64,000 nt of DNA from JASEHD01 sp964471945 (GTDB lineage: Bacteria; Bacteroidota; Ignavibacteria; UBA10030; SZUA-254). The stretch covers positions 73,726 to 137,725 of the forward strand of contig CAYYIJ010000001.1 in assembly GCA_964471945.1 (NCBI GenBank), given 5' to 3'. Below are positions 1-9,370 of the stretch, piece after piece (position 1 is the first letter of the stretch; every line of letters begins with the position of its first letter). The notes below the pieces were generated by a model. The model made no database searches, had not been told where the DNA came from, and saw only the letters and a program-made list of their open reading frames with translations. The position numbers and the translations under genes were made by a program.

Positions 1-1
1 T

Positions 2-427
2 TAATGGAGACCCTGGATCTGTTGCGATTGGAATTTCAGAGGTATCACGCGGATTATTTTTTATCAAGGCACCGGGTTGAAATTCAGCCTCAAAATCGAC
101 TACACTAACTTTTGGTGTACCATCGACGAGTGCCCCGATCTGCAAACCTGCAGCATAAATAATATAGGTTCCAGTCCCTTTTGGGAACTCACCGCCAGCA
201 CCATTTCCAGATAGCCGACCTGCGATATCATACGCATATGGACCGTAGTTTGTCATCTCGAAAGCCCAGTTATTACCTGCCATAGTAACTTGGTTCTGTA
301 CCATCGCTTCATTAATTTTTTTTGTTGCGATACTTTTTCTTACCCCCTTGCCTGCCTGTCCTTGGATACTAATGATCATTAGCAACCCAATAACTAAATA
401 CAACCGAGTTTTTAAATAATTATACAT
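2..427 (-). CDS. Secreted protein of unknown function, N-terminal part (runs off the window)
   Basis: This is an open frame from an ATG at 427 to the left edge with no internal stop; the C-terminus lies outside the window. A strong ribosome binding site (GGAGGAG on the minus strand, 433-439) precedes the start. The first residues (MYNYLKTRLYLVIGLLMIIS) form a basic n-region and hydrophobic core, so I infer a Sec signal peptide ending near QGQAG. The following roughly 110 residues are Gly/Asn/Thr-rich (GNNWAFEMTNYGPYAYDIAG) as in secreted surface proteins of this phylum. I do not recognise a named domain. A T9SS cargo is possible but the C-terminal sorting domain cannot be seen. Confidence 0.7.
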   Translation of the reverse strand, partial: MYNYLKTRLYLVIGLLMIISIQGQAGKGVRKSIATKKINEAMVQNQVTMAGNNWAFEMTNYGPYAYDIAGRLSGNGAGGEFPKGTGTYIIYAAGLQIGALVDGTPKVSVVDFEAEFQPGALIKNNPRDTSEIPIATDPGSPL

Positions 428-511
428 TTTTACTCCTCCATTGATATGTTGATAGATAATTTTTATTTAATGTTAGAAAAAAAATCTGACATAGTCAAGT
501 ATAAAAATAAA

Positions 512-536
512 AAAAGTCGGTTGATAACCGACTTTT
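512..536. terminator. Hairpin terminator, probably bidirectional
   Basis: A perfect 11-bp stem (AAAAGTCGGTT / AACCGACTTTT) with a 3-nt loop lies 27 bp beyond the stop of the truncated SOD gene. A-run and T-run flank the two arms, so it can work on either strand. For the minus-strand SOD transcript it is in the position of a Rho-independent terminator. Confidence 0.8.
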
Positions 537-563
537 AACTCTTAAATAAGAGAAGATGTCTTT

Positions 564-866
564 TTATTTACCAATTACCAACTTTTTATAGCGTTCGTTG
601 ATTCGTCCCCAATGTAGATTTGCCATGAAATTGTCGATGTAAGCTGCACGCTTTGCACCATCCTTATGATAGTATGCATGCTCGAATACATCGAGTGCAA
701 TCATTGGGATACCACCCCAGATCGCGCCATACTGGTGTTCATCGACGAGGATATTTAGCAACCGACCAGACCATAATCTATCTACCACGAGAAGTCCCCA
801 TCCGCTTAACTTAGCTGAGATTGCAGTTGCTTTAAAATCTTCCTTCCATCTTTGAAGCATCGTCAT
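564..866 (-). pseudogene. Superoxide dismutase (Fe/Mn family), C-terminal half only
   Basis: The 100 residues match only the C-terminal alpha/beta domain of iron/manganese superoxide dismutase. They include the metal-binding block ALDVFEHAYY (D59 and H63 are the third and fourth metal ligands), the Gly/Trp-rich core (SGWGLLVVD, AIWGGIP) and the closing NLHWGRINERY. Full-length enzymes are about 200 residues; the N-terminal helical hairpin with the first two metal-ligand histidines is absent. A stop codon lies two codons upstream of the ATG at 866, and none of the missing half is found between here and the RND permease gene. The region therefore looks like a 5'-deleted remnant. The frame is otherwise intact and keeps its terminator, so translation of a non-catalytic fragment cannot be excluded. 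Confidence 0.75.
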
Positions 867-917
867 ACCTCAGTTAAATAAAAGCTCACTTATTGTTTCC
901 GAATAGCTGATCATCAT

Positions 918-1106
918 TGAGTAACTGATGTTACGCAAGAATATGGTTTATCACAAAAGTTTCGCGTGTCTTTGCGTCCTCTGCGACTCTGCGTTTAACC
1001 AAAATGCTAAATTGCTCTTGGAAATGAAGAGGAACCGCAAAGACGCTAAGAACGCAAAGGTTCGCAAAGATGATTATTTAGTTCTGTGCGTAACATCAGT
1101 GAGTAA
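918..1106. mobile_element. MITE-like element (925-1099) with 13-bp TIRs and 7-bp target duplication
   Basis: The outer ends are perfect 13-bp inverted repeats: CTGATGTTACGCA at 925-937 and TGCGTAACATCAG at 1087-1099. They are flanked by an exact 7-bp direct repeat TGAGTAA (918-924 and 1100-1106), the expected footprint of transposition. The 175-bp interior has no credible gene; the plus-strand open frame across it is a by-product of the repeat. It carries internal palindromic segments (CTTTGCGTC near 970; CCGCAAAGACGCTAAG near 1033). The right terminal repeat contains the TGA stop of the RND permease gene (1096-1098). The right 106 bp recur at 32990-33095 with three mismatches. No transposase is present, so it would be non-autonomous. 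Confidence 0.8.
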
Positions 1107-4100
1107 CCTTTCTTTCCTCTGATAAATACGTGTACATCGCTGGTATTACATACAATGTCAGTACACCGGAAAATATCAAACCACCGATAACGGCGATACC
1201 CATCGAGACGCGGCTCTCGGAACCGGCACCAAGTCCTAATGCAATTGGCAAGATACCGAATATCGTTGATAGACTCGTCATTAGTATGGGGCGGAAACGT
1301 GCGACGGCAGAACTTTTCACTGCATCCACAATGGATAGACCTTTCGCCTTTCGCTGGTTAGCAAATTCTACTATCAGAATTCCGTTCTTAGTTACAAGTC
1401 CGATGAGCATAATCATACCTATCTGACTGAAGATATTTATAGTTTGACTGAAATACCAGAGTGTAAATAAAGCGCCTGCAATTGCGAGCGGTACAGTGAA
1501 CATGATGATGAGTGGATCTCGGAAACTCTCAAACTGAGCGGCAAGGATCAAGTATGTAAGCGTGAGCGCTAAAAGAAATACAAAAATCAAACTCGACGAG
1601 CTTTCTGAAAAGTCCCGCGCGGCACCGGCGAGAGAAGTTGCAAACGATTCATCCAATACTTTATTAGCAATCTCATCCATGGCGTTAATTCCATCGCCAA
1701 GTGAATAGCCCGGCGACAGACCTGCAGAGATTGTAGCAGATTTATAACGGTTGAATCGGTACAGTTGAGGCGGATTTGCTTGTTCGGAAATGGCAACTAA
1801 GTTATCAAGTTGTATAAGCTCGCCGTTACGACTTCGCACAAATATTGATTTTAAATCCATCGGCTCATCGCGATTTTCACGCGTAAGCTGTCCGATTACT
1901 TGATACTGCTTCCCATCTTTAATAAAGTAACCATATCGCTGTCCGCCTAATGTTAGTTGCAATGTTTGAGCAACATCGCTGATAGAAACACCGAGTGCGC
2001 GAATTCGATCTCGGTTTATTGATATTACCAACTCAGGTTTATTAAATTTCAAATTTATATCGGATACACCAAACGCTGGATGATTATTGACTTCGTCAAT
2101 GAAGCGAGGTAGTATATCTTGCAATTTTATTAGATTAGGCGCTTGAAGTACATATTGCACTGGCAATCCGAAACGCGCCATGCCTGTACCGACACTGATA
2201 GTTTGTTCTTGAGTAACGATTGTTCGTGCGTCGTTCATCTGACGCACCCTGCGGGATAAATCCTCAGCAATATCATTCTGTGTTCGGTCACGATCAACAG
2301 GTGAATTTAATGTTATAGTCATAGAACCTGCATTTGCGCCGCCGGCAAATCCTGAAGTGTTTGCCATGACATTCCTTACTTCCGGAACTCTTTGTCTAAT
2401 CACATCGATTAAACTATTCATGTAATTATCCATTCTTTCAAACGAGGTACCTTCAGGAGCGGTAGAACTGATACGCAGTCGACTTCGGTCTTCTAAAGGT
2501 GCAAGCTCTTTTTGAATTACGATAATAAAAAGCGATAGCATTCCTGCCGATAAAAGAATTACTATAAATGCCAGCCAACGGCGCTGTAAGAAGGAATTCA
2601 AAGAGTTACGGTATAAATCAATTAATTTGTTGAAAAACGGTTCGGTCTTATTATAAAACCAGTTATGTTTACTATGAGGCTTTATGATTCGTGAGCTCAG
2701 CATAGCTGTAAGTGTTAGTGCAACAAATGCCGAAATCGCAACAGAGCCGCCTATCACGATACCGAATTCTTTGAAAAGGCGACCTGTGAACCCTTGCAAA
2801 AAGACAATAGGCATAAAGACTGCAATGAGAGTCATTGTTGTAGAGAGTACGGCGAAGAAGACTTCCTTTGAACCTTTCAGTCCCGCCTCAATCGGGTCCA
2901 TTCCTTGTTCAATCTTGGCGTAAATATTTTCCAGTACGACAATGGCATCATCTACGACAATGCCAATTGCTAATATCAAACCCAATAAAGTTAGAATATT
3001 AATAGAAAAATCTGCAAGATACATTATGAAAAATGTTCCGACTAAGGACAGAGGAATTGCAAATACAGGAATTAGAGTTGTTCTCCAAGCACGGAAAAAA
3101 AGAAAAATGATCAATACGACAAGTATAAATGCAATAATGATAGTCTCTTTGACCTCTTCAAGAGATGCACGAATGTATTCTGTGGTATCGAAGCCTTTGG
3201 CAAGCTCAATGTCTTCGGGTAAATCTTTCTTGATTAGTTCTACGCGGCGGAAAAATTCGTTAGCTATAGCAATGTGATTCGACCCGGGCTGTGGTACGAT
3301 TGCAATGGCAACTCGTGGTCCCGATAATCCTTTAGTTGCCGACCGCTCGTTTTCCGGACCAAGCTCAGCAGATCCTATATCTCGAAATCGAATTATCTGT
3401 CCGTTATGCTCACGGATTATTAGGTTGTTGAATTGTTCAGGAGTCTCGAGCCGGCTGAGTGTTCTTACTGTAAGCTCGACATCGTTTCCTTCAATTCGAC
3501 CGGCAGGCAGCTCAAGGTTTTCTGCATTCAACGCACTGCGAACATCTAAAGGTGTTAGCTGATAGGCGGCGAGTTTCGCTTGATTCAGCCACAAACGCAT
3601 TGAATAGCGTTTCTCTCCAAAAATCCTTACTTCACTTACTCCCGGAATAGTTTGCAGACGTTCCTTAAATGTACGGTCAGCAATATCACTTAATTGTAAT
3701 AGGTTCCTGGTGTTGCTGCCTATGCTCAATATAACTATCGGACTTGCGTCGGCATCGGCTTTTGAGACGACTGGGGGATCAACATCGGGTGGCAAATTGC
3801 GGGCGGCGCCTGCTACTTTATCTCGCACATCGTTTGCGGCTGTTTCGAGATCAACCGCTAAGTCGAATTCGATTGTGATTGAGCTTCGACCGTCTCGACT
3901 TGTAGAGTTGATTGTGCGAATTCCCGGTACACCACTTATTGCATCTTCAAGACGCTCTGTAATCTGCGATTCGATTACATCTGCATTCGCACCCGTATAT
4001 GCTGTATTAACGGTTATTATTGCAGGGTCAACATTTGGATATTCGCGTACCCCAAGGAAAGTATAACCTATTACTCCGAATAAAATAATAATAAGAGACA

Positions 4101-4149
4101 TTACAATCGTCAGCACGGGGCGCCTAATACATACAGCAGATAAACTCAA
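1096..4149 (-). CDS. RND efflux transporter permease, HAE1 (AcrB/MexB) family
   Basis: At 1017 residues this is the normal length for the inner-membrane, proton-driven pump of a tripartite multidrug efflux complex. It shows a first membrane helix after CIRRPVLTIVMSLIIIL, a large porter domain, the TM4 aspartate pair in GIVVDDAIVVLENI, and the second half-repeat with the TM10 lysine in GLVTKNGILIVEFANQR, the proton-relay residues of the family. It is the second gene of a minus-strand operon, 23 bp after the adaptor. No TolC-like outer-membrane factor is adjacent, so one must come from elsewhere. The final codons come from a repeat: the present end is KVTH-stop, and excising the element at 925-1099 would give KVTQ-stop. 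The substrate cannot be inferred. Confidence 0.95.
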   Translation of the reverse strand: MSLSAVCIRRPVLTIVMSLIIILFGVIGYTFLGVREYPNVDPAIITVNTAYTGANADVIESQITERLEDAISGVPGIRTINSTSRDGRSSITIEFDLAVDLETAANDVRDKVAGAARNLPPDVDPPVVSKADADASPIVILSIGSNTRNLLQLSDIADRTFKERLQTIPGVSEVRIFGEKRYSMRLWLNQAKLAAYQLTPLDVRSALNAENLELPAGRIEGNDVELTVRTLSRLETPEQFNNLIIREHNGQIIRFRDIGSAELGPENERSATKGLSGPRVAIAIVPQPGSNHIAIANEFFRRVELIKKDLPEDIELAKGFDTTEYIRASLEEVKETIIIAFILVVLIIFLFFRAWRTTLIPVFAIPLSLVGTFFIMYLADFSINILTLLGLILAIGIVVDDAIVVLENIYAKIEQGMDPIEAGLKGSKEVFFAVLSTTMTLIAVFMPIVFLQGFTGRLFKEFGIVIGGSVAISAFVALTLTAMLSSRIIKPHSKHNWFYNKTEPFFNKLIDLYRNSLNSFLQRRWLAFIVILLSAGMLSLFIIVIQKELAPLEDRSRLRISSTAPEGTSFERMDNYMNSLIDVIRQRVPEVRNVMANTSGFAGGANAGSMTITLNSPVDRDRTQNDIAEDLSRRVRQMNDARTIVTQEQTISVGTGMARFGLPVQYVLQAPNLIKLQDILPRFIDEVNNHPAFGVSDINLKFNKPELVISINRDRIRALGVSISDVAQTLQLTLGGQRYGYFIKDGKQYQVIGQLTRENRDEPMDLKSIFVRSRNGELIQLDNLVAISEQANPPQLYRFNRYKSATISAGLSPGYSLGDGINAMDEIANKVLDESFATSLAGAARDFSESSSSLIFVFLLALTLTYLILAAQFESFRDPLIIMFTVPLAIAGALFTLWYFSQTINIFSQIGMIMLIGLVTKNGILIVEFANQRKAKGLSIVDAVKSSAVARFRPILMTSLSTIFGILPIALGLGAGSESRVSMGIAVIGGLIFSGVLTLYVIPAMYTYLSEERKVTH

Positions 4150-4172
4150 ACAATCTCCTTTCTATTAATCTT

Positions 4173-5240
4173 TCATTCTTTGGAAAGCTTAACAGCCATG
4201 CCAGACCGTAATTGCAGGATAGCAGAAGTAATTAGTGTGTCGCCAGATTTTAATCCGTTCGTGATTTCTATATATTCTTCCGTTCGAGTTCCGATTTCGA
4301 CCGTATGTTCTTCGACTTTTCCATTTTTATAGATAAATACTTTATGCTTTTTCATTTCAGGAATAACCGCATACGAAGGAACGGCGAGGGCTTCTTTTTC
4401 TTTTAATTGAACTTCCACGTTTGCAAACCTTCCCGGAAGAAGATATCCATCGTGATTTGGGCATGTGGCTCTTATCCGTAATGTGCGTGTGTTAGGATCG
4501 ACTTTTGGAGAGATAGCGTAAACTGTCGCATTAAATTGTCTAGATGTGCCCTGAACGTTGAATGTGATCTTGTTTCCTAACTTTATCTCTCCCGAATATT
4601 TTTCTGGAAAAGTAAAGTCAATTTTTACTCTGCTAATATCTTGAAACGTAGTAATGAGAGTAGATGGAGAAATGTAACTGCCTTCGCTGACATATCGAAG
4701 TCCGATAATTCCATCGAAGGGAGTGCGTATCTCGGTTTTATTGAGCTGAGCTTGAACCAATTGTGCTTCTGCTTTGATTACGTTCATCTCATTTACGGAT
4801 TTTTCGTAATCTTCCGGACTGATTAAGTTTTTATCGGATAATTGGCGTTGGCGTTCTTCTTGTTGCTCGGCTAACTTTTGTTTTGAGTGGGCTGATAGAA
4901 ATCGTGCTTGAAGCTCGTCATCATTTATTTTCAGGAGTAATTCTCCCCTCTTAACTTTATCACCTTCTTTAAAATAAATATTGGTAATCTTCCCGGCAAT
5001 CTCGCTTCTGATTTCCACTTCTTCGTTCGAAAGAATTGTTCCAACTGTAACAATTTTTTCACTAATTTTTTCCGGAAGTAATATCTGGTATTTAACGGAT
5101 ATTTGTGGATTCTGTGTGCTGGATGCCAGATTGTTGTTTTTATTTGTGCCACCTTCGAAAAGGATTTTGATAAGAACAAAAGCAACAATTACTACACAAG
5201 TAATAATTGAGGTAAGCTTATAGCGATTTATTTTTGTCAT
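4173..5240 (-). CDS. RND efflux periplasmic adaptor (membrane fusion protein)
   Basis: At 355 residues this is a typical HlyD/AcrA-type adaptor that links the RND permease to an outer-membrane channel. An N-terminal membrane anchor (IITCVVIVAFVLIKILF) is followed by the first half of a lipoyl-like domain (EIRSEIAGKITNIYFKEGDK), a short alpha-helical hairpin (SKQKLAEQQEERQRQLSDKN), the second lipoyl half (RTPFDGIIGLRYVSEGSYI), a beta-barrel domain and a membrane-proximal domain. The helical hairpin is short, as in adaptors of heavy-metal or HAE1 pumps from this phylum. It is the first gene of the operon with the permease. The start is the ATG at 5240. Confidence 0.93.
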   Translation of the reverse strand: MTKINRYKLTSIITCVVIVAFVLIKILFEGGTNKNNNLASSTQNPQISVKYQILLPEKISEKIVTVGTILSNEEVEIRSEIAGKITNIYFKEGDKVKRGELLLKINDDELQARFLSAHSKQKLAEQQEERQRQLSDKNLISPEDYEKSVNEMNVIKAEAQLVQAQLNKTEIRTPFDGIIGLRYVSEGSYISPSTLITTFQDISRVKIDFTFPEKYSGEIKLGNKITFNVQGTSRQFNATVYAISPKVDPNTRTLRIRATCPNHDGYLLPGRFANVEVQLKEKEALAVPSYAVIPEMKKHKVFIYKNGKVEEHTVEIGTRTEEYIEITNGLKSGDTLITSAILQLRSGMAVKLSKE

Positions 5241-5571
5241 GATAATGTGTAAATGACTGATGTTGACACACAGAGTAGAATCAAATTAGTCAAACCTTGA
5301 ATAAAATACAAACAAAACAGTTGTTTGGCAGTAAAAGTTTTTTTTCTTATATTCTGACATGAAATTCTTCCGACAGACAGAAAAAGTTTGGTTTAAACTT
5401 CAAATTCCGCAAATCCCAGGAAGACCTTACATTCTTTCCCTCTACGAGCACCAGGAATTCTTCTAAATCGCGTTTAGTTTTTGTCATTTTAATCATGAGG
5501 CAATTTTAAAATATTGCTTTATGAAACTAATAACTTATTACTATTAACTTATAACTTTGATAAGGTGCTTT
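5241..5571. other. Intergenic region between divergent efflux operon and lat
   Basis: These 331 bp separate a minus-strand operon from a plus-strand gene, so promoters for both should lie here; I cannot assign a convincing -35/-10 pair. A short minus-strand open frame (5347-5487, 46 codons, starting MTKTKRDLEEFLVLVEG) is present without a ribosome binding site. Its start is reminiscent of small nucleotidyltransferase-type proteins, but it is too short to name and may be a remnant. Confidence 0.4.
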
Positions 5572-6909
5572 ATGAAATTAAATATTTTACCTAAGGACGT
5601 TGAGTCCACTATCGGCAAGCATATGCTTGTTGACGTCCTCGATTTTATCGTTGATCTTAAAAAAAGTGAAGGAGCATATATCTGGGATTCAAAATCAAAT
5701 CGCAGGCTTCTCGATTTCTTTACATTCGTTGCTTCTATGCCGATCGGTTTAAATCATCCAAAGATGATGACGCCGGAATTCAAAGAGAAGATGGCATACG
5801 TTTCCATCAACAAACCAACTAACTCCGACGTGTATTGCGTGGAGATGGCAGAGTTCGTTGAAACATTTTCCCGTGTTGCGATGCCGGATTATCTACCGTA
5901 CGTTTTCTTTGTGGAGGGCGGCGCGCTTGGTGTTGAGAACGCTTTGAAAGCCGCGTTCGATTGGAAGATGCGTAAAAATCTTGCTAAAGGAATTTACAAT
6001 GGCTTGCAGGATGAATCGAAGATGAAAGTAATTCACTTCCGTCAGGCATTTCATGGACGAACAGGTTATACAATGTCTCTGACCAACACAGACCCCACGA
6101 AGATTGATTACTATCCGAAATTCCAGTGGCCCCGCATCGATAACCCGGTTGTAATATTTCCACTAACCGAAGAAAATCTGAAAGCGGTTCAGCGAGCAGA
6201 ACAGCATTCTTTAAAACAGATTAAAGATGCGATCACTCGATACAGGAATGATATCGCATCAATCATCATCGAGCCGATACAGGGTGAAGGGGGAGATAAT
6301 CACTTCAGGAAAGAATTCTTCGAAGCGCTACGCACTATTGCGGATGAGAATGAAATCATGTTGATAATGGATGAGGTACAAACCGGTATCGGACTCACAG
6401 GTAAGATGTGGGCACATCAACACTTCGTAAAACCGGATATGATAGCATTTGGAAAAAAAACACAGGTGTGCGGATTCATGTCGAGCAAGCGGGTAGATGA
6501 GGTGAAAGATAATGTTTTCAAAGTTGCTGGCAGGTTAAATTCAACTTGGGGTGGCAGTTTAGTAGATATGGTTCGCTCGCAGCGGTATCTTGAAATTATC
6601 GAGGAAGATAAACTTGTTGAGAATGCACGTGTTGCTGGTGAGTATCTACAGTCTCAATTACAAGCTATGCGAAACGAATTTCCGAAACTCGTCAGCAATC
6701 CACGTGGTAGAGGGCTATTCTGCGGATTCGATTTACCGACAACTACATTACGAAACGAACTGCGGAAAAAAACATCAGAAAAAGGTCTCGTGATCCTCGG
6801 AAGTGGAGAAAGAGCAATGCGTTTCCGACCACCGCTCACAATTCAGAATCGTGAGATTGATGAGGGAGTGAAGATACTAAAAGAATCGTTGAATGAACTA
6901 AATTATTAA
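5572..6909 (+). CDS. lat: L-lysine 6-transaminase (lysine epsilon-aminotransferase)
   Basis: This is a PLP-dependent class III aminotransferase of 445 residues. It transfers the epsilon-amino group of lysine to 2-oxoglutarate, giving a semialdehyde that cyclises to piperideine-6-carboxylate. The N-terminal block (HMLVDVLDFIVDLKKSEGAY then LLDFFTFVASMPIGLNHPK) is characteristic of lysine 6-transaminases rather than ornithine or GABA enzymes. Other marks are the cofactor aspartate in LIMDEVQTGIGLTG and the Schiff-base lysine in AFGKKTQVCGF. A TTG 15 bp upstream is also in frame. I prefer the ATG at 5572 because AAGG at 5562-5565 is correctly spaced for it. The gene is monocistronic with its own terminator; no semialdehyde dehydrogenase lies next to it. 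Confidence 0.9.
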   Translation: MKLNILPKDVESTIGKHMLVDVLDFIVDLKKSEGAYIWDSKSNRRLLDFFTFVASMPIGLNHPKMMTPEFKEKMAYVSINKPTNSDVYCVEMAEFVETFSRVAMPDYLPYVFFVEGGALGVENALKAAFDWKMRKNLAKGIYNGLQDESKMKVIHFRQAFHGRTGYTMSLTNTDPTKIDYYPKFQWPRIDNPVVIFPLTEENLKAVQRAEQHSLKQIKDAITRYRNDIASIIIEPIQGEGGDNHFRKEFFEALRTIADENEIMLIMDEVQTGIGLTGKMWAHQHFVKPDMIAFGKKTQVCGFMSSKRVDEVKDNVFKVAGRLNSTWGGSLVDMVRSQRYLEIIEEDKLVENARVAGEYLQSQLQAMRNEFPKLVSNPRGRGLFCGFDLPTTTLRNELRKKTSEKGLVILGSGERAMRFRPPLTIQNREIDEGVKILKESLNELNY

Positions 6910-6930
6910 TTCATCTAATATCTTGAAATT

Positions 6931-6962
6931 AAAAGCCCTGACATAAAATCAGGGCTTTTTGT
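6931..6962 (+). terminator. Rho-independent terminator after lat
   Basis: An 11-bp stem (AAAAGCCCTGA / TCAGGGCTTTT) with a 7-nt loop (6942-6948) is followed by a T-run. It starts 21 bp after the lysine aminotransferase stop codon. Confidence 0.9.
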
Positions 6963-7046
6963 TTGATTTACATTATTAAAGATTGCATAATATTTGAAAA
7001 AGATACCAAAAATGGTTATTATTAATTGTTTTAATAACTATTCCAC

Positions 7047-7700
7047 ATGAAGATACCATATTTTAAAAAGGTTATGCAAGAGGAGAATATAGAAAATATT
7101 ACTCAAAACGAAACAAATGGAGTTAAGCAAGATATTCCAGTTCAAGTGCCTGTGTTGAGTGAAGTTGATAAGCTAAACACAATAATTGTTGAACTCGAGA
7201 ATACTGTTAACCAAAACAAAGATCAATTGCTTCGGAAAGCTGCCGAATTTGATAATTATAAAAAACGTATTGAAAATGATTATGCTAATCTCGTCAAGTT
7301 TGCTAATGAAAATTTAATTGAAAAACTTCTTCCTGTGTTGGATGATTTCGATAGATCGTTCAAGGCGGTGAAGAATTCAGCAATTCAATGTGGATCATCA
7401 AATACTGAAAATAATAGTTTCCAAAAAGGGATAGAAATGATTCATAGTAAGTTTAAAAGAATTTTGGAATTGGAAGGTGTCAAACCGCTTGAAGTTCTTG
7501 GGCAGCCCTTTGATCCCCAGCTTCACGATGCTTTATTACAAATTCAGAATAAAGAATATCCACCTCATACAGTTTTAGAGGAAGTAGAAAAAGGTTACAC
7601 TCTCCACGACAAAATTCTTCGACATGCAAAAGTGATAGTTTCTGCCGAACCGATAGATGACCATTCGCACTCAAGTGTGGAATCAGAGGGTGGAGAATGA
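7047..7700 (+). CDS. grpE: Nucleotide exchange factor GrpE
   Basis: GrpE releases ADP from DnaK in the cytoplasmic Hsp70 cycle. The 217 residues show a disordered acidic N-terminus, a long coiled coil (about 45-90, with [20 protein letters not shown]), and the C-terminal beta domain ending in the family signature [19 protein letters not shown]. The stop overlaps the dnaJ start by ATGA, so the two are co-translated. The start is uncertain: ATG 7047 has no clear ribosome binding site, while ATG 7074 has AAGG just upstream. dnaK and hrcA are not in the window, and I found no CIRCE operator upstream. Confidence 0.93.
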   Translation: MKIPYFKKVMQEENIENITQNETNGVKQDIPVQVPVLSEVDKLNTIIVELENTVNQNKDQLLRKAAEFDNYKKRIENDYANLVKFANENLIEKLLPVLDDFDRSFKAVKNSAIQCGSSNTENNSFQKGIEMIHSKFKRILELEGVKPLEVLGQPFDPQLHDALLQIQNKEYPPHTVLEEVEKGYTLHDKILRHAKVIVSAEPIDDHSHSSVESEGGE

Positions 7701-8881
7701 CAATGGCAAAACGAGATTATTATGAAATCCTCGGAGTACCTCGAAGTGCAACCATAGATGAAATAAAAAAATCGTATCGAAAAGCTGCTATGCAGTGGCA
7801 TCCCGATCGCAATCCAGGGAACAAAGATGCAGAAGAAAAATTCAAAGAAGCAGCAGAAGCTTATGAAGTGTTGAGCGATGAAAATAAACGTCAACGCTAC
7901 AATCAATTTGGTCATGAAGGATTGCGCCCTGGTGCTGATTTTCATACCTACACAAACTTCGATGATGTCTTCAGGCATTTCAGTGATATTTTCGGTGGTG
8001 GAATCGGTAGCAGTATTTTTGAGGATGTATTCACAGGTGGCAGAAGCCAATCACGCAGCCGATCTCAAATGGGTGTTCCCGGCTCTGATCAGAAAATTCG
8101 GTTAAAGTTAACTCTTGAGGAAATTGCAACCGGTGTTGAGAAAAAACTTAAAGTAAAACGATATAAAACTTGTGATGTTTGCAGTGGGAGTGGGTCGAGG
8201 GCAGGGTCATTAAAAGCAACTTGTCCCGCATGCGGTGGCAAGGGCGAAATACGACAAGTTGCTCGTTCGGTTTTCGGTCAATTTGTTAGTGTTACCATGT
8301 GCAATAATTGTAATGGAGAAGGACGAATAATTAAAGAACAATGTTCAAGTTGTGGTGGAGAAGGAAGAGTCCATGGAGAATCTACTATTAAGGTAAATGT
8401 TCCTCCAGGTGTCTCTGAAGGGAATTACATACCGCTTCATGGGCAAGGAAATGCCGGGCAGCGTGGCGGTCCACCTGGGGATTTGATTGTAATAGTTGAA
8501 GAGGAATCGCATAATATTTTCACGCGTAACGGTGATGATATTATTCTTGACCTTATCATTAGTTATCCACAAGCTGCCTTAGGCGCTGAAATAGAAGTGC
8601 CGACGTTATCTGGACATGCGAGATTGAAAATTGAACAAGGGACTCAATCAGGGAAAATTCTTCGGATGAGAGGAAAGGGAATTCCAAATCTTCGCGGCAA
8701 TTACCGCGGCGATCAACTAGTTCGTGTGAATGTTTGGATACCTACTCGTCTTTCGAAAGAAGACAAGGAACTTCTTAGATTGCTTGCAAAAAGTGATAAC
8801 ATTCAACCCCACGAGGGTGATAAATCTGCACATTCTGATAAGAGTTTTTTCGAGAAAATGAAAGATATTCTTTCTAAGTAA
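7697..8881 (+). CDS. dnaJ: Chaperone protein DnaJ
   Basis: This is a 394-residue class I Hsp40, the co-chaperone that delivers clients to DnaK and stimulates its ATPase. Domains in order: J domain with the HPD motif at 35-37, a Gly/Phe-rich linker (about 75-120), four CxxCxGxG zinc repeats ([32 protein letters not shown]), and C-terminal substrate-binding domains. GGTGGAG provides a ribosome binding site inside the grpE end, and the start overlaps the grpE stop. An internal ATG two codons later (MAKRDYYE) is an equally usual start. Confidence 0.97.
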   Translation: MTMAKRDYYEILGVPRSATIDEIKKSYRKAAMQWHPDRNPGNKDAEEKFKEAAEAYEVLSDENKRQRYNQFGHEGLRPGADFHTYTNFDDVFRHFSDIFGGGIGSSIFEDVFTGGRSQSRSRSQMGVPGSDQKIRLKLTLEEIATGVEKKLKVKRYKTCDVCSGSGSRAGSLKATCPACGGKGEIRQVARSVFGQFVSVTMCNNCNGEGRIIKEQCSSCGGEGRVHGESTIKVNVPPGVSEGNYIPLHGQGNAGQRGGPPGDLIVIVEEESHNIFTRNGDDIILDLIISYPQAALGAEIEVPTLSGHARLKIEQGTQSGKILRMRGKGIPNLRGNYRGDQLVRVNVWIPTRLSKEDKELLRLLAKSDNIQPHEGDKSAHSDKSFFEKMKDILSK

Positions 8882-9370
8882 ATGAATTTTCTAACAAAAA
8901 TCAACCAGACATTCGGCTTGACTAATACTGAGAGTCGAGTTATACTTTTCCTTATCGTAACTTTCATCATCGGTGTGGGATTGAAAATCATTAAGTTTTC
9001 TCCTCAACAAAAATTTTCATACAATTATACAGCCTTAGATTCGGAATTCGCTGCTCGATCAAATCTTATTTCTATTTCTGATTTAGATAGTTCAAAAAAT
9101 ACTTCTACTGATAGCACCACAAGGATAATGAGAGTTAATAAGAAGACTAAATCTAAAGATAGTATAGCACCAAAGAGCATTAATATTAATACTGCAACGA
9201 AAGAGGAATTGATGAAACTCCCCGGTATTGGAGAAGTGATAGCGGATAGAATCATTCTCTATCGAAAGGTAAACGGTACCTTCTCATCTATCGAGGATAT
9301 TATGAATGTTAAAGGGATTGGGAAAAAGAAATTCGAGCGGCTAGCACCCTACGTCATAGTGGGGAAATAA
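8882..9370 (+). CDS. ComEA-like helix-hairpin-helix protein
   Basis: The protein has 162 residues with one N-terminal membrane segment (RVILFLIVTFIIGVGLKII), a variable linker, and a C-terminal double helix-hairpin-helix: INTATKEELMKLPGIGEVIA then FSSIEDIMNVKGIGKKKFER. This is the ComEA family, a DNA-binding protein of natural transformation that sits on the outer face of the inner membrane. The start codon follows the dnaJ stop directly. The next gene is PilM-like, so the pair may relate to pilus-type DNA uptake, but no other competence gene is visible. It could equally be a general envelope HhH protein. Confidence 0.82.
   Translation: MNFLTKINQTFGLTNTESRVILFLIVTFIIGVGLKIIKFSPQQKFSYNYTALDSEFAARSNLISISDLDSSKNTSTDSTTRIMRVNKKTKSKDSIAPKSININTATKEELMKLPGIGEVIADRIILYRKVNGTFSSIEDIMNVKGIGKKKFERLAPYVIVGK

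Noticed and set aside
928..1122. 64-codon plus-strand frame across the repeat element
   Set aside because: It lies almost wholly inside the MITE-like element, reads repetitive Lys/Asn-rich sequence and has no ribosome binding site.
1130..4066. Several plus-strand frames opposite the RND permease
   Set aside because: They are antisense shadows of a strongly coding gene, without ribosome binding sites or recognisable domains.
6961..7046. Possible CIRCE heat-shock operator before grpE
   Set aside because: No TTAGCACTC/GAGTGCTAA inverted repeat is present.
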